DNA of 36,933 nt from Algicola sp. (GTDB lineage: Bacteria > Bacteroidota > Bacteroidia > Flavobacteriales > Flavobacteriaceae). The stretch covers positions 42,944-79,876 of the forward strand of contig JAAEZI010000010.1 of the NCBI GenBank assembly GCA_018222915.1, read 5' to 3'. A model generated the notes under the pieces. The model had not been told where the DNA came from, ran no database searches, and saw only the letters and a program-made list of their open reading frames with translations. Made by a program: the position numbers and the translations under genes. This document shows positions 1 through 8,092 of the stretch, piece after piece. The stretch's first letter is position 1. Every line of letters starts with the position of its first letter.

Positions 1-2
1 GC

Positions 3-59
3 ATTTTATTACGTCGATTGAATAAGAATTACAAGGAACTCAAAAAATTAGAAATTTAG
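3..59 (+). CDS. C-terminal tail of an upstream gene (partial)
   Basis: Frame 3 is open from the window edge to a TAG at 57-59 and encodes a lysine- and leucine-rich tail (ILLRRLNKNYKELKKLEI). The other two forward frames stop within about 25 bases. The stop lies two bases before the next ATG at 62, an operon-like spacing. Too little is visible to name a family. Confidence 0.4.
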   Translation: MLLRRLNKNYKELKKLEI

Positions 60-61
60 AT

Positions 62-529
62 ATGGCAAAAGTTCATTTTCATATTGATCAACAAACAATT
101 ACTTGTAGCGTCAACTGGTTAGGCTTTGTGACCATTAGGGTTAATGGCGAAAATAAATCTAAGAAATTGTCGTTTCCCTGGAGCAAGCATACTTTTGATA
201 TGTTAATAGATGGACAACGGCAGCCATTTCAGATAACGTCAACCTCGAATTTCTCTGGAAGTCAATTAACAATCAAACTTTATCATCTTGATGTTTGCAT
301 TGATTCAAAAACAGTCGACACACTTGTTGGAAACTGCGAAACACCTAAAGAAAAAGAGACTCATATGTCACTTGCGATTGGGATACTTTTTATCGTATTA
401 ACCTTATGCTTTGATTGGTCGCGATTTTTTCTGTTTTTTGGCTTGTATTTTTTATTTCAGGCGTTCCATAAGCCAAAAACCTCATCCAAGGACTGCAAAT
501 CCGCAGCTATAAAGCAACTGAATGAGTAA
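62..529 (+). CDS. Hypothetical protein with C-terminal membrane segments
   Basis: This 155-residue protein is not recognised. Residues 1-95 are soluble and look beta-rich, with alternating hydrophobic residues and no signal peptide. Two hydrophobic stretches follow, about 102-120 and 122-136, separated by only a few residues, so they probably form a hairpin that anchors the protein to the membrane. A lysine-rich tail then follows. It starts two bases after the end of the partial upstream frame, suggesting co-transcription. The neighbouring acyltransferase gene converges on it with a 2-base gap. No function is proposed. Confidence 0.75.
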   Translation: MAKVHFHIDQQTITCSVNWLGFVTIRVNGENKSKKLSFPWSKHTFDMLIDGQRQPFQITSTSNFSGSQLTIKLYHLDVCIDSKTVDTLVGNCETPKEKETHMSLAIGILFIVLTLCFDWSRFFLFFGLYFLFQAFHKPKTSSKDCKSAAIKQLNE

Positions 530-531
530 CA

Positions 532-1329
532 TTACCAGTCTCGCAGTTTATTGAGGCGTTCACGCTCTTCAAGTTCCTCTTGTGGAATCACCTTTAAAAA
601 AGATGGATGTTGCTCAATAGCATATTCTATTTTTTCTACAATCTCTGCAATGGACTCATTCTCATAGTCAATATCAAGTGGTTCTTTTACTTCGAAACTT
701 TGGTAGACATTTTTCTTTTTTACGCGCAAGCCTTTTTTATCAAAAGAGCGACGAAAACCATCAATAACAATAGGCACTACAATCGGTTTGTATTGTTTAA
801 TGATATGAGCCGTTCCTTTTCGAATCGGTTTAAAAGGCGTTGTAGTTCCTTGTGGGAAGGTCACTACCCAGCCATCATCTAGAGCCTTCTTGATACTTGT
901 AATATCACTCATTTTAACCTGTCGATTCACATCCTGACCTTTAGAGCGCCAAGTGCGTTCAATACTAATCGATCCTGTATAGGCAAATATTTTTGGAATC
1001 AACCCAGATTTCATCGTTTCCTTAGCAGCTACATAATACATGTTAAGCTTCGGATTCCAGAGATAACCTACGTTCTTAATGTTGTCTAAACGCCCACTTA
1101 AGCTGGCGTTAAACACATGAAACATGGCAATCACGTCGGCAAAATACGTTTGGTGATTCGAAATAAAAAGGACGTTGGTTTCTGGAAGATTTTTAATAAT
1201 GTCTGAACCTTCAATTTGAAGCTCATTGAATCCTCTAAACCTTCTGTGAGTCATTAGACCAAGGATTCTGATCAGCCATTTTTTTACAAAAAGTATATGC
1301 CCAAAAGGGTTTTTCTTAAATAATCCCAT
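532..1329 (-). CDS. 1-acyl-sn-glycerol-3-phosphate acyltransferase family protein (PlsC-like)
   Basis: A 265-residue member of the PlsC/AGPAT family, which transfers an acyl chain to lysophosphatidic acid or a related acceptor at the inner membrane. All four family blocks can be placed: NHQTYFAD (58-65), GSISIER (119-125), FPQGTTT (158-164) and VPIVIDG (185-191). Two departures from the textbook motifs are visible: the catalytic HX4D appears as HX5D (H59 to D65), and FPEGTR is FPQGTT, with Q replacing E. These may be subfamily features, so the exact substrate is uncertain. A perfect TAnnTTTG box lies 27 bases upstream of the start. Confidence 0.85.
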   Translation of the reverse strand: MGLFKKNPFGHILFVKKWLIRILGLMTHRRFRGFNELQIEGSDIIKNLPETNVLFISNHQTYFADVIAMFHVFNASLSGRLDNIKNVGYLWNPKLNMYYVAAKETMKSGLIPKIFAYTGSISIERTWRSKGQDVNRQVKMSDITSIKKALDDGWVVTFPQGTTTPFKPIRKGTAHIIKQYKPIVVPIVIDGFRRSFDKKGLRVKKKNVYQSFEVKEPLDIDYENESIAEIVEKIEYAIEQHPSFLKVIPQEELEERERLNKLRDW

Positions 1330-1355
1330 TAAAAGTTAGTTATTAAGCGGAATTA

Positions 1356-1363
1356 CAAACTTA
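1356..1363 (-). promoter_or_regulatory. Candidate -7 promoter box of the PlsC-like gene
   Basis: The minus strand reads TAAGTTTG, a perfect match to the Bacteroidota TAnnTTTG -7 consensus, with 26 bases between the box and the start codon at 1329. No clear -33 box was picked out. Confidence 0.5.
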
Positions 1364-1377
1364 CAAAAAACCGACCC

Positions 1378-2019
1378 TTATAAGGTCATTTTTAACAAGT
1401 CTTTTAATTCACTAAGCATCATCGCCGTTGCTCCCCAAACCACGTGGCCGTTCAAATGAAACGCAGGAACTTCCAATTCTAAATTATAGGAGGTCATCAC
1501 CTTTACGGTTGACGTATTGGTATCATCGATAAAATCTGTAAGCTTTACTTCTATTAAATCTTCAACTTCGGCTTCTTGTTTTATGAACTTAGGTGTTTGG
1601 TGGGTAATCCCAACAAAAGGAGCTACCGTAAAATTACTTGGAGGAATGTATAAGGGTGTTAAAGGTTTTAAGACTTCAATGGTTTCAACAGGCACACCCA
1701 CTTCTTCATGTGTTTCTCTAAGCGCTGTATATTTTAAATCGGGATCGGTGTCCTCAAATTTCCCTCCAGGAAAACCGACTTGAGCCGAATGAACCCCTTT
1801 ATACGTTTTTCTTAAAATCAATATAAGGTGAGTTTCAGTGTTTGCACTGGGATAAAAAAGCGCCATAACACCAGCTTTTTTGGCATCTTTCATCTTCTCA
1901 CGATTCTCCGTAACCAAGGCCTTACGAAACGGTGGTGACATTTTAAACTGGGAGTCTTCGCCTGGAAGATGTAGATTTTTTATTTTTGATACTGATTTTA
2001 TAAACGTTTCAAAATTCAT
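1378..2019 (-). CDS. Nudix hydrolase, CoA pyrophosphatase-like (NudL family)
   Basis: A 213-residue Nudix hydrolase that probably cleaves coenzyme A or acyl-CoA into 3',5'-ADP and phosphopantetheine products. Residues 69-86 carry the UPF0035-type signature before the Nudix box (LRKTYKGVHSAQVGFPGG). The box itself ends in RETHEEVG (101-108), with the metal-binding glutamates E102, E105 and E106. The first half of the box is degenerate, as is common in this subfamily. The start codon is only five bases from the start of the divergent isomerase gene, so each promoter must lie inside the other gene. The acyltransferase gene follows on the same strand after a 48-base gap. Confidence 0.88.
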   Translation of the reverse strand: MNFETFIKSVSKIKNLHLPGEDSQFKMSPPFRKALVTENREKMKDAKKAGVMALFYPSANTETHLILILRKTYKGVHSAQVGFPGGKFEDTDPDLKYTALRETHEEVGVPVETIEVLKPLTPLYIPPSNFTVAPFVGITHQTPKFIKQEAEVEDLIEVKLTDFIDDTNTSTVKVMTSYNLELEVPAFHLNGHVVWGATAMMLSELKDLLKMTL

Positions 2020-2024
2020 TATCC

Positions 2025-2732
2025 ATGAGATTATTAATGCTCACTTTATGTTGCTTGCTATTTTTCAATTGTGAAGATAAACAATCTCGAAATAAATCAG
2101 CTTCTAAATCCGTAGATTCTACAGCTGTTAAAACAACTACCAAAAAAGACACGATAGAACAGGCAACCGAAGACAAGGACACTTTGTTTTTATTAAATGA
2201 CAAAAATGCCATGGAGTTCTTCCTTCAGTATGAAAAGGAAAACAAAGAAAATAAAGTCCGAATCGTCACAGATTTTGGCAATATCGACATCCTATTGTTT
2301 GATGAAACCAAGTTCCATCGAGCTAATTTCATCTACCTCACCAAAAAAGGCTATTTCGACAATACGCAATTCTATCGCGTTATTGAGAATTACATCATCC
2401 AAGGTGGCAGTACTGATGACCGAGAGGTTATGAAAAAACGACGATTTATTGGTCGCTACTTATTACCAACTGATACCGAACGCGGTTTCCATCATGACAG
2501 AGGAATGATTTCCATGCCGAGTAGTGACATTGACAATCCTTATAAATTAGCGTCTCCTTATGAATTCTTTATTACGTTGAGGGAAGTCCGTCAATTGGAT
2601 GGCGATTATACCATCTTCGGAAGGGTGATTGATGGCTTAGATGTGGCCGATAAAATTGCGAATGTTGACACAGATGATGCCGATTGGCCGCTAAAGAACG
2701 TGTATATCCGACGTGTGGAAATTTTAGATTAA
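2025..2732 (+). CDS. Cyclophilin-type peptidyl-prolyl isomerase lipoprotein
   Basis: A 235-residue protein with a short lipoprotein signal ending in LLFFNC (Cys16), then a polar linker rich in K, S, T and D to about residue 60. A cyclophilin domain occupies about 77-233. It catalyses cis-trans isomerisation of prolyl bonds and, after lipidation, would act in the periplasm or at the outer membrane. Cyclophilin landmarks are TDFGNIDILLFD, FYRVIENYIIQGG with the active-site arginine, and GDYTIFGRVIDGLDVADKI. It is divergent from the Nudix gene with a 5-base gap. The substrate is unknown. Confidence 0.88.
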   Translation: MRLLMLTLCCLLFFNCEDKQSRNKSASKSVDSTAVKTTTKKDTIEQATEDKDTLFLLNDKNAMEFFLQYEKENKENKVRIVTDFGNIDILLFDETKFHRANFIYLTKKGYFDNTQFYRVIENYIIQGGSTDDREVMKKRRFIGRYLLPTDTERGFHHDRGMISMPSSDIDNPYKLASPYEFFITLREVRQLDGDYTIFGRVIDGLDVADKIANVDTDDADWPLKNVYIRRVEILD

Positions 2733-2761
2733 GTCACGGTAAAAAAAGTGAAAACAGCCTA

Positions 2762-3373
2762 TTAAGGTTCGTCTCGGTACAAACTAGGCAAACTAATTTT
2801 TAATCGAACCGCTAACAATCGGACCACAATGACTATCAATCCTGCGATCACGAATATAAAATTGGTATCGGCTACAAACTCACGAAGTAAAAAATAGGTC
2901 AGACCTCCCAAAATACAGGCCGTTGCATAAATCTCTTTTCGGAAAATTACTGGAATCTCATTGCACAAGATATCTCTAATAACACCACCAAAACAAGCGG
3001 TCATTGTACCAAGGGCGATACAGATTAACGGATGTAATCCTGCCACAATTCCAGTTTCTATACCAACAACCGTGTATAATCCAATACCTATGGTATCAAA
3101 TAAAAACAGGGACCGACGTAGGTAATTGATTTTATTTCGGAGTAAAACGGCAAAAATAGCTGAAGCAATAATGACATACACATAAGTCATATTTCGCATC
3201 CAGGACACAGGCTCAACTCCAATCATGACATCTCGTAATGTACCACCACCAACAGACGTCACAAAAGCAATAATTAGAACACCAAAAGCATCCATGCGTT
3301 TTTCTAAAGCCACCAACACACCTGAAATGGCAAAAGCAATGGTTCCCAAAATATCTACAACTTCAAAAAACAT
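2762..3373 (-). CDS. TRIC channel / YicG-like membrane protein (UPF0126)
   Basis: A 203-residue integral membrane protein made of two homologous halves, the layout of prokaryotic TRIC cation channels and of YicG, described as a glycine transporter. The first half has GGGTLRDVMIG and the second GGVIRDILCNEIPVIFRKEI. Both show the glycine-rich GG.(I/L)RD signature that kinks a pore helix. About six to seven hydrophobic helices are visible. Substrate (K+ or glycine) cannot be decided from sequence alone. It converges with the isomerase gene and has a perfect TAnnTTTG box upstream. Confidence 0.85.
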   Translation of the reverse strand: MFFEVVDILGTIAFAISGVLVALEKRMDAFGVLIIAFVTSVGGGTLRDVMIGVEPVSWMRNMTYVYVIIASAIFAVLLRNKINYLRRSLFLFDTIGIGLYTVVGIETGIVAGLHPLICIALGTMTACFGGVIRDILCNEIPVIFRKEIYATACILGGLTYFLLREFVADTNFIFVIAGLIVIVVRLLAVRLKISLPSLYRDEP

Positions 3374-3396
3374 AGGTATCGATAAAAGATTTTGTA

Positions 3397-3404
3397 CAAA
3401 GGTA
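3397..3404 (-). promoter_or_regulatory. Candidate -7 promoter box of the TRIC-like gene
   Basis: The minus strand reads TACCTTTG, a perfect TAnnTTTG match, 23 bases before the start codon at 3373. The plus strand also has TACTTTTG at 3403-3410, but nothing downstream on that strand would use it. Confidence 0.5.
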
Positions 3405-3484
3405 CTTTTGTAAATGGATTTATCAGAATTAAGAGGGCGAATTCTAATTCCAATTCAGAAATTCTAAAGCATTGAGGCAACCCT

Positions 3485-4228
3485 TTACATGCCTTGCGTA
3501 TAGTAATTATAATCTTTGAGGATGGTATCTATAAACTCAATGTCACTATCATTAAAATCCTTAATTTCTGCCACCTCAATGATTTTGCGTCGTAATTTTG
3601 ATAAGGTCTGGTAGTCTCTCGAAGCTTTGGCACGCACATAAGTTTCTTTAATAATACGTGCATCATTATCGGATAACTTAATGACACTTGGGTATGTTGG
3701 TTGGTAACTGTCTTCGAGTTCCTCTAAAATCGTATGGCTAATATTGACATTATTTTTTAAGGTAATCACTGAAGTCCCAGCCGTCATATCCCCTAATCGC
3801 TGACTTTTTTTACTACTTACAATGGCAATTAAACCAATAATTCCAGAGGCCATATTGATGTCTACAATTCTAAAAAACCATCGGACCAAATAATCAGCCA
3901 ACGATGCCTGATAGCCATCAATTTTCACGACTTGGATTTTCATGATACGCTTCCCTATTGTTTGTCCGTCTAAAACCGTTTCAAATATCAAGGAATAAAA
4001 AACAACGGGTAAATAAAAAGAGACAATGATAGCCATTTGAGACCAGTCGTCCATCCCATCTAACCAGTTATTAATATTAAACACGTTAAACATAATTTGA
4101 TAGGTTACAATCACATAGGCGATTTTAATTAACAAATCAATTATGTAAGCTAAAATGCGCTCTCCAACACTTGCTGCGATGAAATTTATATTAACGTTTT
4201 GTGTCGTATTTATTTGTAACTCTACCAT
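3485..4228 (-). CDS. RDD family membrane protein
   Basis: A 247-residue RDD-family protein. The N-terminal helix carries the family arginine and aspartate in SVGERILAYIIDLLIK (R24, D31). Then come three to four membrane segments, the GQTIGKRIMKIQVV connector typical of RDD, and the late LGDMTAGTSVI motif. Residues 170-247 form a soluble, charged, probably helical tail. RDD proteins are of poorly defined function; some are linked to ion or small-molecule transport. It lies divergent from the SpoIIM-like gene with only 23 bases between, the usual pairing for this module, so it probably belongs to the same membrane system. Confidence 0.88.
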   Translation of the reverse strand: MVELQINTTQNVNINFIAASVGERILAYIIDLLIKIAYVIVTYQIMFNVFNINNWLDGMDDWSQMAIIVSFYLPVVFYSLIFETVLDGQTIGKRIMKIQVVKIDGYQASLADYLVRWFFRIVDINMASGIIGLIAIVSSKKSQRLGDMTAGTSVITLKNNVNISHTILEELEDSYQPTYPSVIKLSDNDARIIKETYVRAKASRDYQTLSKLRRKIIEVAEIKDFNDSDIEFIDTILKDYNYYTQGM

Positions 4229-4251
4229 TAATTGCTTTAATTTGAAAGCTT

Positions 4252-5229
4252 ATGAGAGAAGTGGCATTTATTAAACAAAATAAAGAAAAATGGCTGAATT
4301 TTGAAAAGGCTATTTTTGGAAAGACCCTTAAAAATCCCGATGAATTAGCATCGCTTTATATTCAGTTAGTAAATGATCTATCGTATGCACAAACTTACTA
4401 TCCCAAAAGTAAAACAATTCTTTATTTAAACAACTTGGCGGCCAAAGCTTTTCAAAAAATTTACAAAACGAAACGTGAAGACACCAATCGATTCGTCCAT
4501 TTTTGGAAAATTGAAGTACCCATGATCGTCTTTGAATACCGACGTTACGTGTATTATGCCTTTGCCATCTTTCTGAGTTTTGTAGCCATAGGTGCACTGT
4601 CTGCTCATTATGATGACGCCTTTGTAAGACTCATTTTGGGTGATAACTATGTCAACCAAACTTTGGAAAATATAGAAGCTGGAGATCCCGTAGCGGTTTA
4701 TAAAAGTGGGAGTAATTGGGGAAGCTTTATCGGGATAACACTCAACAATTTATATGTGGGTATCTGCTCCTTTGTTTTTGGCGTCTTTGGAGGCTTGGGT
4801 ACCGCATATTATATGTTACAAAACGGAATTATGTTAGGTGCCTTTCAGTATTTTTTCCAAAAGGAAGGTGTTCTTTGGGAAAGTGTTAGAGGTATATGGA
4901 TACATGGTGCGATGGAAATATTCGCTATCATAATCGAAGGTGCTGCAGGTTTAATTTTAGGTGCTAGCATCTTATTTCCTAAAACCTATTCTAGACTTAT
5001 TTCTTTTAAAATGGGTGTCAAGAATGGTGTAAAGATTTTAATCAGCACGTTTCCTTTTACCATTGCTGCTGGTTTTTTAGAAGGTTATGTGACGCGGTTC
5101 TCGAATACCATGCCCAATTGGCTATCTGTGGGTATCATTCTAGTCACATTAAGCCTTATTTCATATTACTATTTAGTTTACCCATATATCCTGAACAAAA
5201 AAATAAAAAAAACCTATGCAGCTATATAA
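4252..5229 (+). CDS. SpoIIM-like (stage II sporulation protein M family) membrane protein
   Basis: A 325-residue protein with a soluble N-terminus (1-95) followed by a SpoIIM/DUF95 membrane domain. Hydrophobic helices are visible near 97-118, 158-190, 222-245, 263-283 and 295-315. In non-sporulating bacteria the family occurs next to RDD, MoxR and DUF58 genes, as here, and has no sporulation role; its function is not established. It is the first gene of a tightly packed plus-strand run and overlaps the next gene by 14 bases. The promoter must lie in the 23-base gap or inside the divergent RDD gene. Confidence 0.85.
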   Translation: MREVAFIKQNKEKWLNFEKAIFGKTLKNPDELASLYIQLVNDLSYAQTYYPKSKTILYLNNLAAKAFQKIYKTKREDTNRFVHFWKIEVPMIVFEYRRYVYYAFAIFLSFVAIGALSAHYDDAFVRLILGDNYVNQTLENIEAGDPVAVYKSGSNWGSFIGITLNNLYVGICSFVFGVFGGLGTAYYMLQNGIMLGAFQYFFQKEGVLWESVRGIWIHGAMEIFAIIIEGAAGLILGASILFPKTYSRLISFKMGVKNGVKILISTFPFTIAAGFLEGYVTRFSNTMPNWLSVGIILVTLSLISYYYLVYPYILNKKIKKTYAAI

Positions 5230-6157
5230 ACCAAGAGGTTTTGGTGAGTTTTTCCAAGACACTTTTGCTTTTCTAAAGCAAAACGGAAAACACTTTTTTA
5301 AACATTTCTTTATTGTAAATGGTCTTTTCATTCTCATCTTAATGGTGTTGGGTTATTTCTTTAGTAAATTCTATCGAGAGGTTTTTTTCGGAGGCATCGT
5401 CTATGGAAATCCAGACGCCATGGATGCCTACATCAATGACAATATCGGACTTTTCATTCTCTTCGTTGTGGTTTTTGTTGTCGTTGGATTAACGGCTAGC
5501 GTCATTTCATATGCATTTGTACCAATATATCTTAATTTATACGCAAAACAGAACGGCACAAATTTTACTGCAACAGATCTTATTCAATCTTATAAAAAGA
5601 ATATTGGAAACATTTTCATCTTTCTTATCTGTGGAATTCTTGTTGCAATTCCTCTAATGATTTTTGTGGGTTTACTGGCCTTTATACTCACGATAACAAT
5701 TGTTGGTATTTTAGCCTTGCCTCTCATTGTTGGCGGTGTAAGCCTCTACTATCAAGGCACTCTTATGGAGTATCTCGAGCGAAAAAAAAGTATATGGGAA
5801 AGTTTTGGCTATTCTTGGAAACTCATGAGTACTAAGTTCTGGGCAGCTATATTGTGTGTTGGCCTCTTCTTTTTAATGGCTTATATTATGCAATATATTG
5901 TGGCTATTATTCCCTACATCCTAGGTATGGTGGAACTGTACACCAATATCGATCCCAGCGGGAATCTAAATCCGGAAGATGTTGGCAACACCGTTAGTAT
6001 TATGATGTTAGCGATTTTCGCGATTTCATTCTTGGTCAGTTCAATGCTGAGTCTTATTGTGCAACTCAATATTGGTATCGTTTTTTATAGTCTTAAGGAA
6101 GAAAATGAAAATATCAATACGAAAAGTGATATTGATTTAATTGGTTCTGGTGAGTAA
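5216..6157 (+). CDS. Multi-pass membrane protein of unknown function
   Basis: This 313-residue protein has about six long hydrophobic segments, near 25-48, 78-105, 134-185, 210-240 and 262-290. It has an N-terminal FGEFFQDTFAFLKQNGKHFFKHF stretch of the kind seen at the start of uncharacterised membrane proteins related to the DUF975 or GlpQ membrane-domain group; that relation is tentative. The start overlaps the SpoIIM-like gene by 14 bases and the end overlaps the DUF4129 gene by 17 bases, so translation is probably coupled. Its place in the run makes it a likely component of the same membrane complex. Confidence 0.8.
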   Translation: MQLYKPRGFGEFFQDTFAFLKQNGKHFFKHFFIVNGLFILILMVLGYFFSKFYREVFFGGIVYGNPDAMDAYINDNIGLFILFVVVFVVVGLTASVISYAFVPIYLNLYAKQNGTNFTATDLIQSYKKNIGNIFIFLICGILVAIPLMIFVGLLAFILTITIVGILALPLIVGGVSLYYQGTLMEYLERKKSIWESFGYSWKLMSTKFWAAILCVGLFFLMAYIMQYIVAIIPYILGMVELYTNIDPSGNLNPEDVGNTVSIMMLAIFAISFLVSSMLSLIVQLNIGIVFYSLKEENENINTKSDIDLIGSGE

Positions 6158-6896
6158 AATCAGATGCTTACATATCGTGTTCTTAATCTTCGGAATGACT
6201 GGCTACGCTGGCACGCTTGATGTGATTTATCAGGATTCTCAAGACTCGGTATTAACCGATACAGCACCTATTGAAAAACGAAGTTTTGAGGACTTAAAAG
6301 ACAAATATGATGGTGATGAATTTATCTATGAGCGAACTACTGAAAATTCAGGATGGTGGACACGTTTCAAACAATGGCTCTCTGATTTTTTTAGGGATTT
6401 ATTTGATATTAATTCGGATGCTCGAGCGTCAGAAGTGACCGATATTATTCTGAAAGTCTTTGCCGCCATTCTTTTCATACTGGTGCTCTTTTTTATAGTG
6501 AAAGCGATTATGAACAAAGAAGGTAGTTGGGTTTTCGGCAAGTCATCTGATAAAAATATTATTCCTGTTACAGATATTGAAAACAATATTTTTGAGACTG
6601 ATTTCAAGACCTTAATCCAAAATGCTGAAGACCATCATAATTACCGATTAGCCATAAGATACTACTATTTATGGCTGCTTAAGAAACTTGCGAAAGCAGA
6701 GTATATTGAGTATGATGTTGAGAAAACCAATAGTGATTACTACCTCGAACTTTCCGAGGCATCCATAAAAAAAGACTTCTCTTACACATCATACCTTTAT
6801 AATTATATCTGGTACGGAGAATTCGATATCGATCAAGCACAGTACGAAAAGGCCAAAGAGGCTTTTGCTCAATTTTTAAACGCAATTAAAGTATGA
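6141..6896 (+). CDS. DUF4129 domain-containing membrane protein
   Basis: A 251-residue protein with an N-terminal hydrophobic signal (about 9-23), a periplasmic segment containing W-rich WWTRFKQWLSDFF, one transmembrane helix (about 101-123), and a C-terminal cytoplasmic DUF4129 region. The last part has the typical NYRLAIRYYYLWLLKKLAK stretch followed by a conserved asparagine/tyrosine pair. DUF4129 proteins accompany MoxR/DUF58 genes and sometimes transglutaminase-like proteins; their biochemical role is unknown. The gene overlaps both neighbours: the end overlaps the DUF4350 gene by 4 bases (ATGA). Confidence 0.85.
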   Translation: MVLVSKIRCLHIVFLIFGMTGYAGTLDVIYQDSQDSVLTDTAPIEKRSFEDLKDKYDGDEFIYERTTENSGWWTRFKQWLSDFFRDLFDINSDARASEVTDIILKVFAAILFILVLFFIVKAIMNKEGSWVFGKSSDKNIIPVTDIENNIFETDFKTLIQNAEDHHNYRLAIRYYYLWLLKKLAKAEYIEYDVEKTNSDYYLELSEASIKKDFSYTSYLYNYIWYGEFDIDQAQYEKAKEAFAQFLNAIKV

Positions 6897-8089
6897 GCAG
6901 AACCTTAAAAATATATCTCGGACTTTTGATTTTCCTTTTGATAGGTATTATCATCATTGAGTATTCGACACCAGTTCCTGTGAATTGGCAAAAAACCTAT
7001 AATGAGACGCATAAAAGACCTTATGGCACGTATGTGTTTTATGAAGAATTGGGAACCTTATTTCCTGAAAGTAAAGTACAGAATATCAATGTTACTCCTT
7101 ATGAGTATTTTGATGATTATTACAACTGGGAGGATAATTCGTATCTAACTTCTGGCACCTATATGGTCATAGATGATTATCCCGAGATTGATAATACTTC
7201 TGCTCAAGAATTGTTAGATTTTGCGTCTCATGGTAACGACATTTTTATATCTAGTAATTATTTCCCTGAGCGTCTCATGGACTCTTTGGGCTTTAAGACT
7301 AAAAACGATTATAACTTTAAAGGTAAAGCCGAGTTTTATTTAACGAATCCTGTTTTTGCTGAAGATTCTATAACCGTTGAAAAAGGGTTGAGTAATATTT
7401 ATTTCTCTGAAATAGATACTTTAAATACGACGGTTTTAGGTCATCAAAAATTCTCAGATTCCTTGTATACCAATTTTATCAAACGGTCTTGGGGTGACGG
7501 ACAAATATTTATTCATTTACAACCTGTGGCATTCACCAATTATCACTTATTGAAAAAATCCAATAAGAATTACGCTGCTGGTGTGATGTCTTATCTAGGT
7601 GATGACACCATATACTTTGATTCCAGAAATAAACAACGGCAAGCTATGAGCAATTCGCCACTTCGTTTTGTTTTAAGTCAACCGCCTTTGAAGTGGGCTT
7701 GGTTTTTAGCATTATTAACTACTACCCTATTTATAGTGTTCAATGCGAAAAGACGCCAGCGAATTGTTGAAGTATTAAGTCCGTTAAAAAACACAACTGT
7801 AGAATTCACTAAGACTATTGGTAATTTGTATTATGAAACAAAAGACCATGACAATCTGATCGATAAAAAAATCACTTATTTCTTAGAATACTGGCGTCGT
7901 GTCTATTATTTAGATACCCAATTATTAGATGACAAGTTTGCCAAAAACCTGGCTCTCAAGTCAGGTAAAGATGAAGATAACGTAAAACAATTAATAAACC
8001 ATATTGTATATTTAAGAGCGAAAACAGGCTGTAATGAGACGGATTTGTTACGATTAAATACTGCTATAGAAGATTTTTATACCACATAA
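6893..8089 (+). CDS. DUF4350 domain-containing membrane protein
   Basis: A 398-residue protein with an N-terminal transmembrane helix (about 6-24), a long extracytoplasmic domain of the DUF4350 kind beginning with the KRPYGTYVFYEEL segment, a second helix (about 263-282, WAWFLALLTTTLFIVF) and a cytoplasmic helical tail. DUF4350 resembles ABC-associated and GldG-like ligand-binding domains, but no substrate is known. It starts inside the end of the DUF4129 gene (ATGA overlap) and is followed three bases later by the MoxR gene, so it may be directly handled by that ATPase. Confidence 0.83.
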   Translation: MSRTLKIYLGLLIFLLIGIIIIEYSTPVPVNWQKTYNETHKRPYGTYVFYEELGTLFPESKVQNINVTPYEYFDDYYNWEDNSYLTSGTYMVIDDYPEIDNTSAQELLDFASHGNDIFISSNYFPERLMDSLGFKTKNDYNFKGKAEFYLTNPVFAEDSITVEKGLSNIYFSEIDTLNTTVLGHQKFSDSLYTNFIKRSWGDGQIFIHLQPVAFTNYHLLKKSNKNYAAGVMSYLGDDTIYFDSRNKQRQAMSNSPLRFVLSQPPLKWAWFLALLTTTLFIVFNAKRRQRIVEVLSPLKNTTVEFTKTIGNLYYETKDHDNLIDKKITYFLEYWRRVYYLDTQLLDDKFAKNLALKSGKDEDNVKQLINHIVYLRAKTGCNETDLLRLNTAIEDFYTT

Positions 8090-8092
8090 ATT

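Noticed and set aside
3403-3410. Plus-strand TACTTTTG promoter box
   Set aside because: It is a perfect -7 match but faces only the 3' end of the minus-strand RDD gene; no plus-strand gene or RNA structure follows.
4328-4659. Minus-strand open frames of 77-89 codons inside the SpoIIM-like gene
   Set aside because: They overlap each other in different frames and lie opposite a recognisable membrane protein; no motif or start context supports them.
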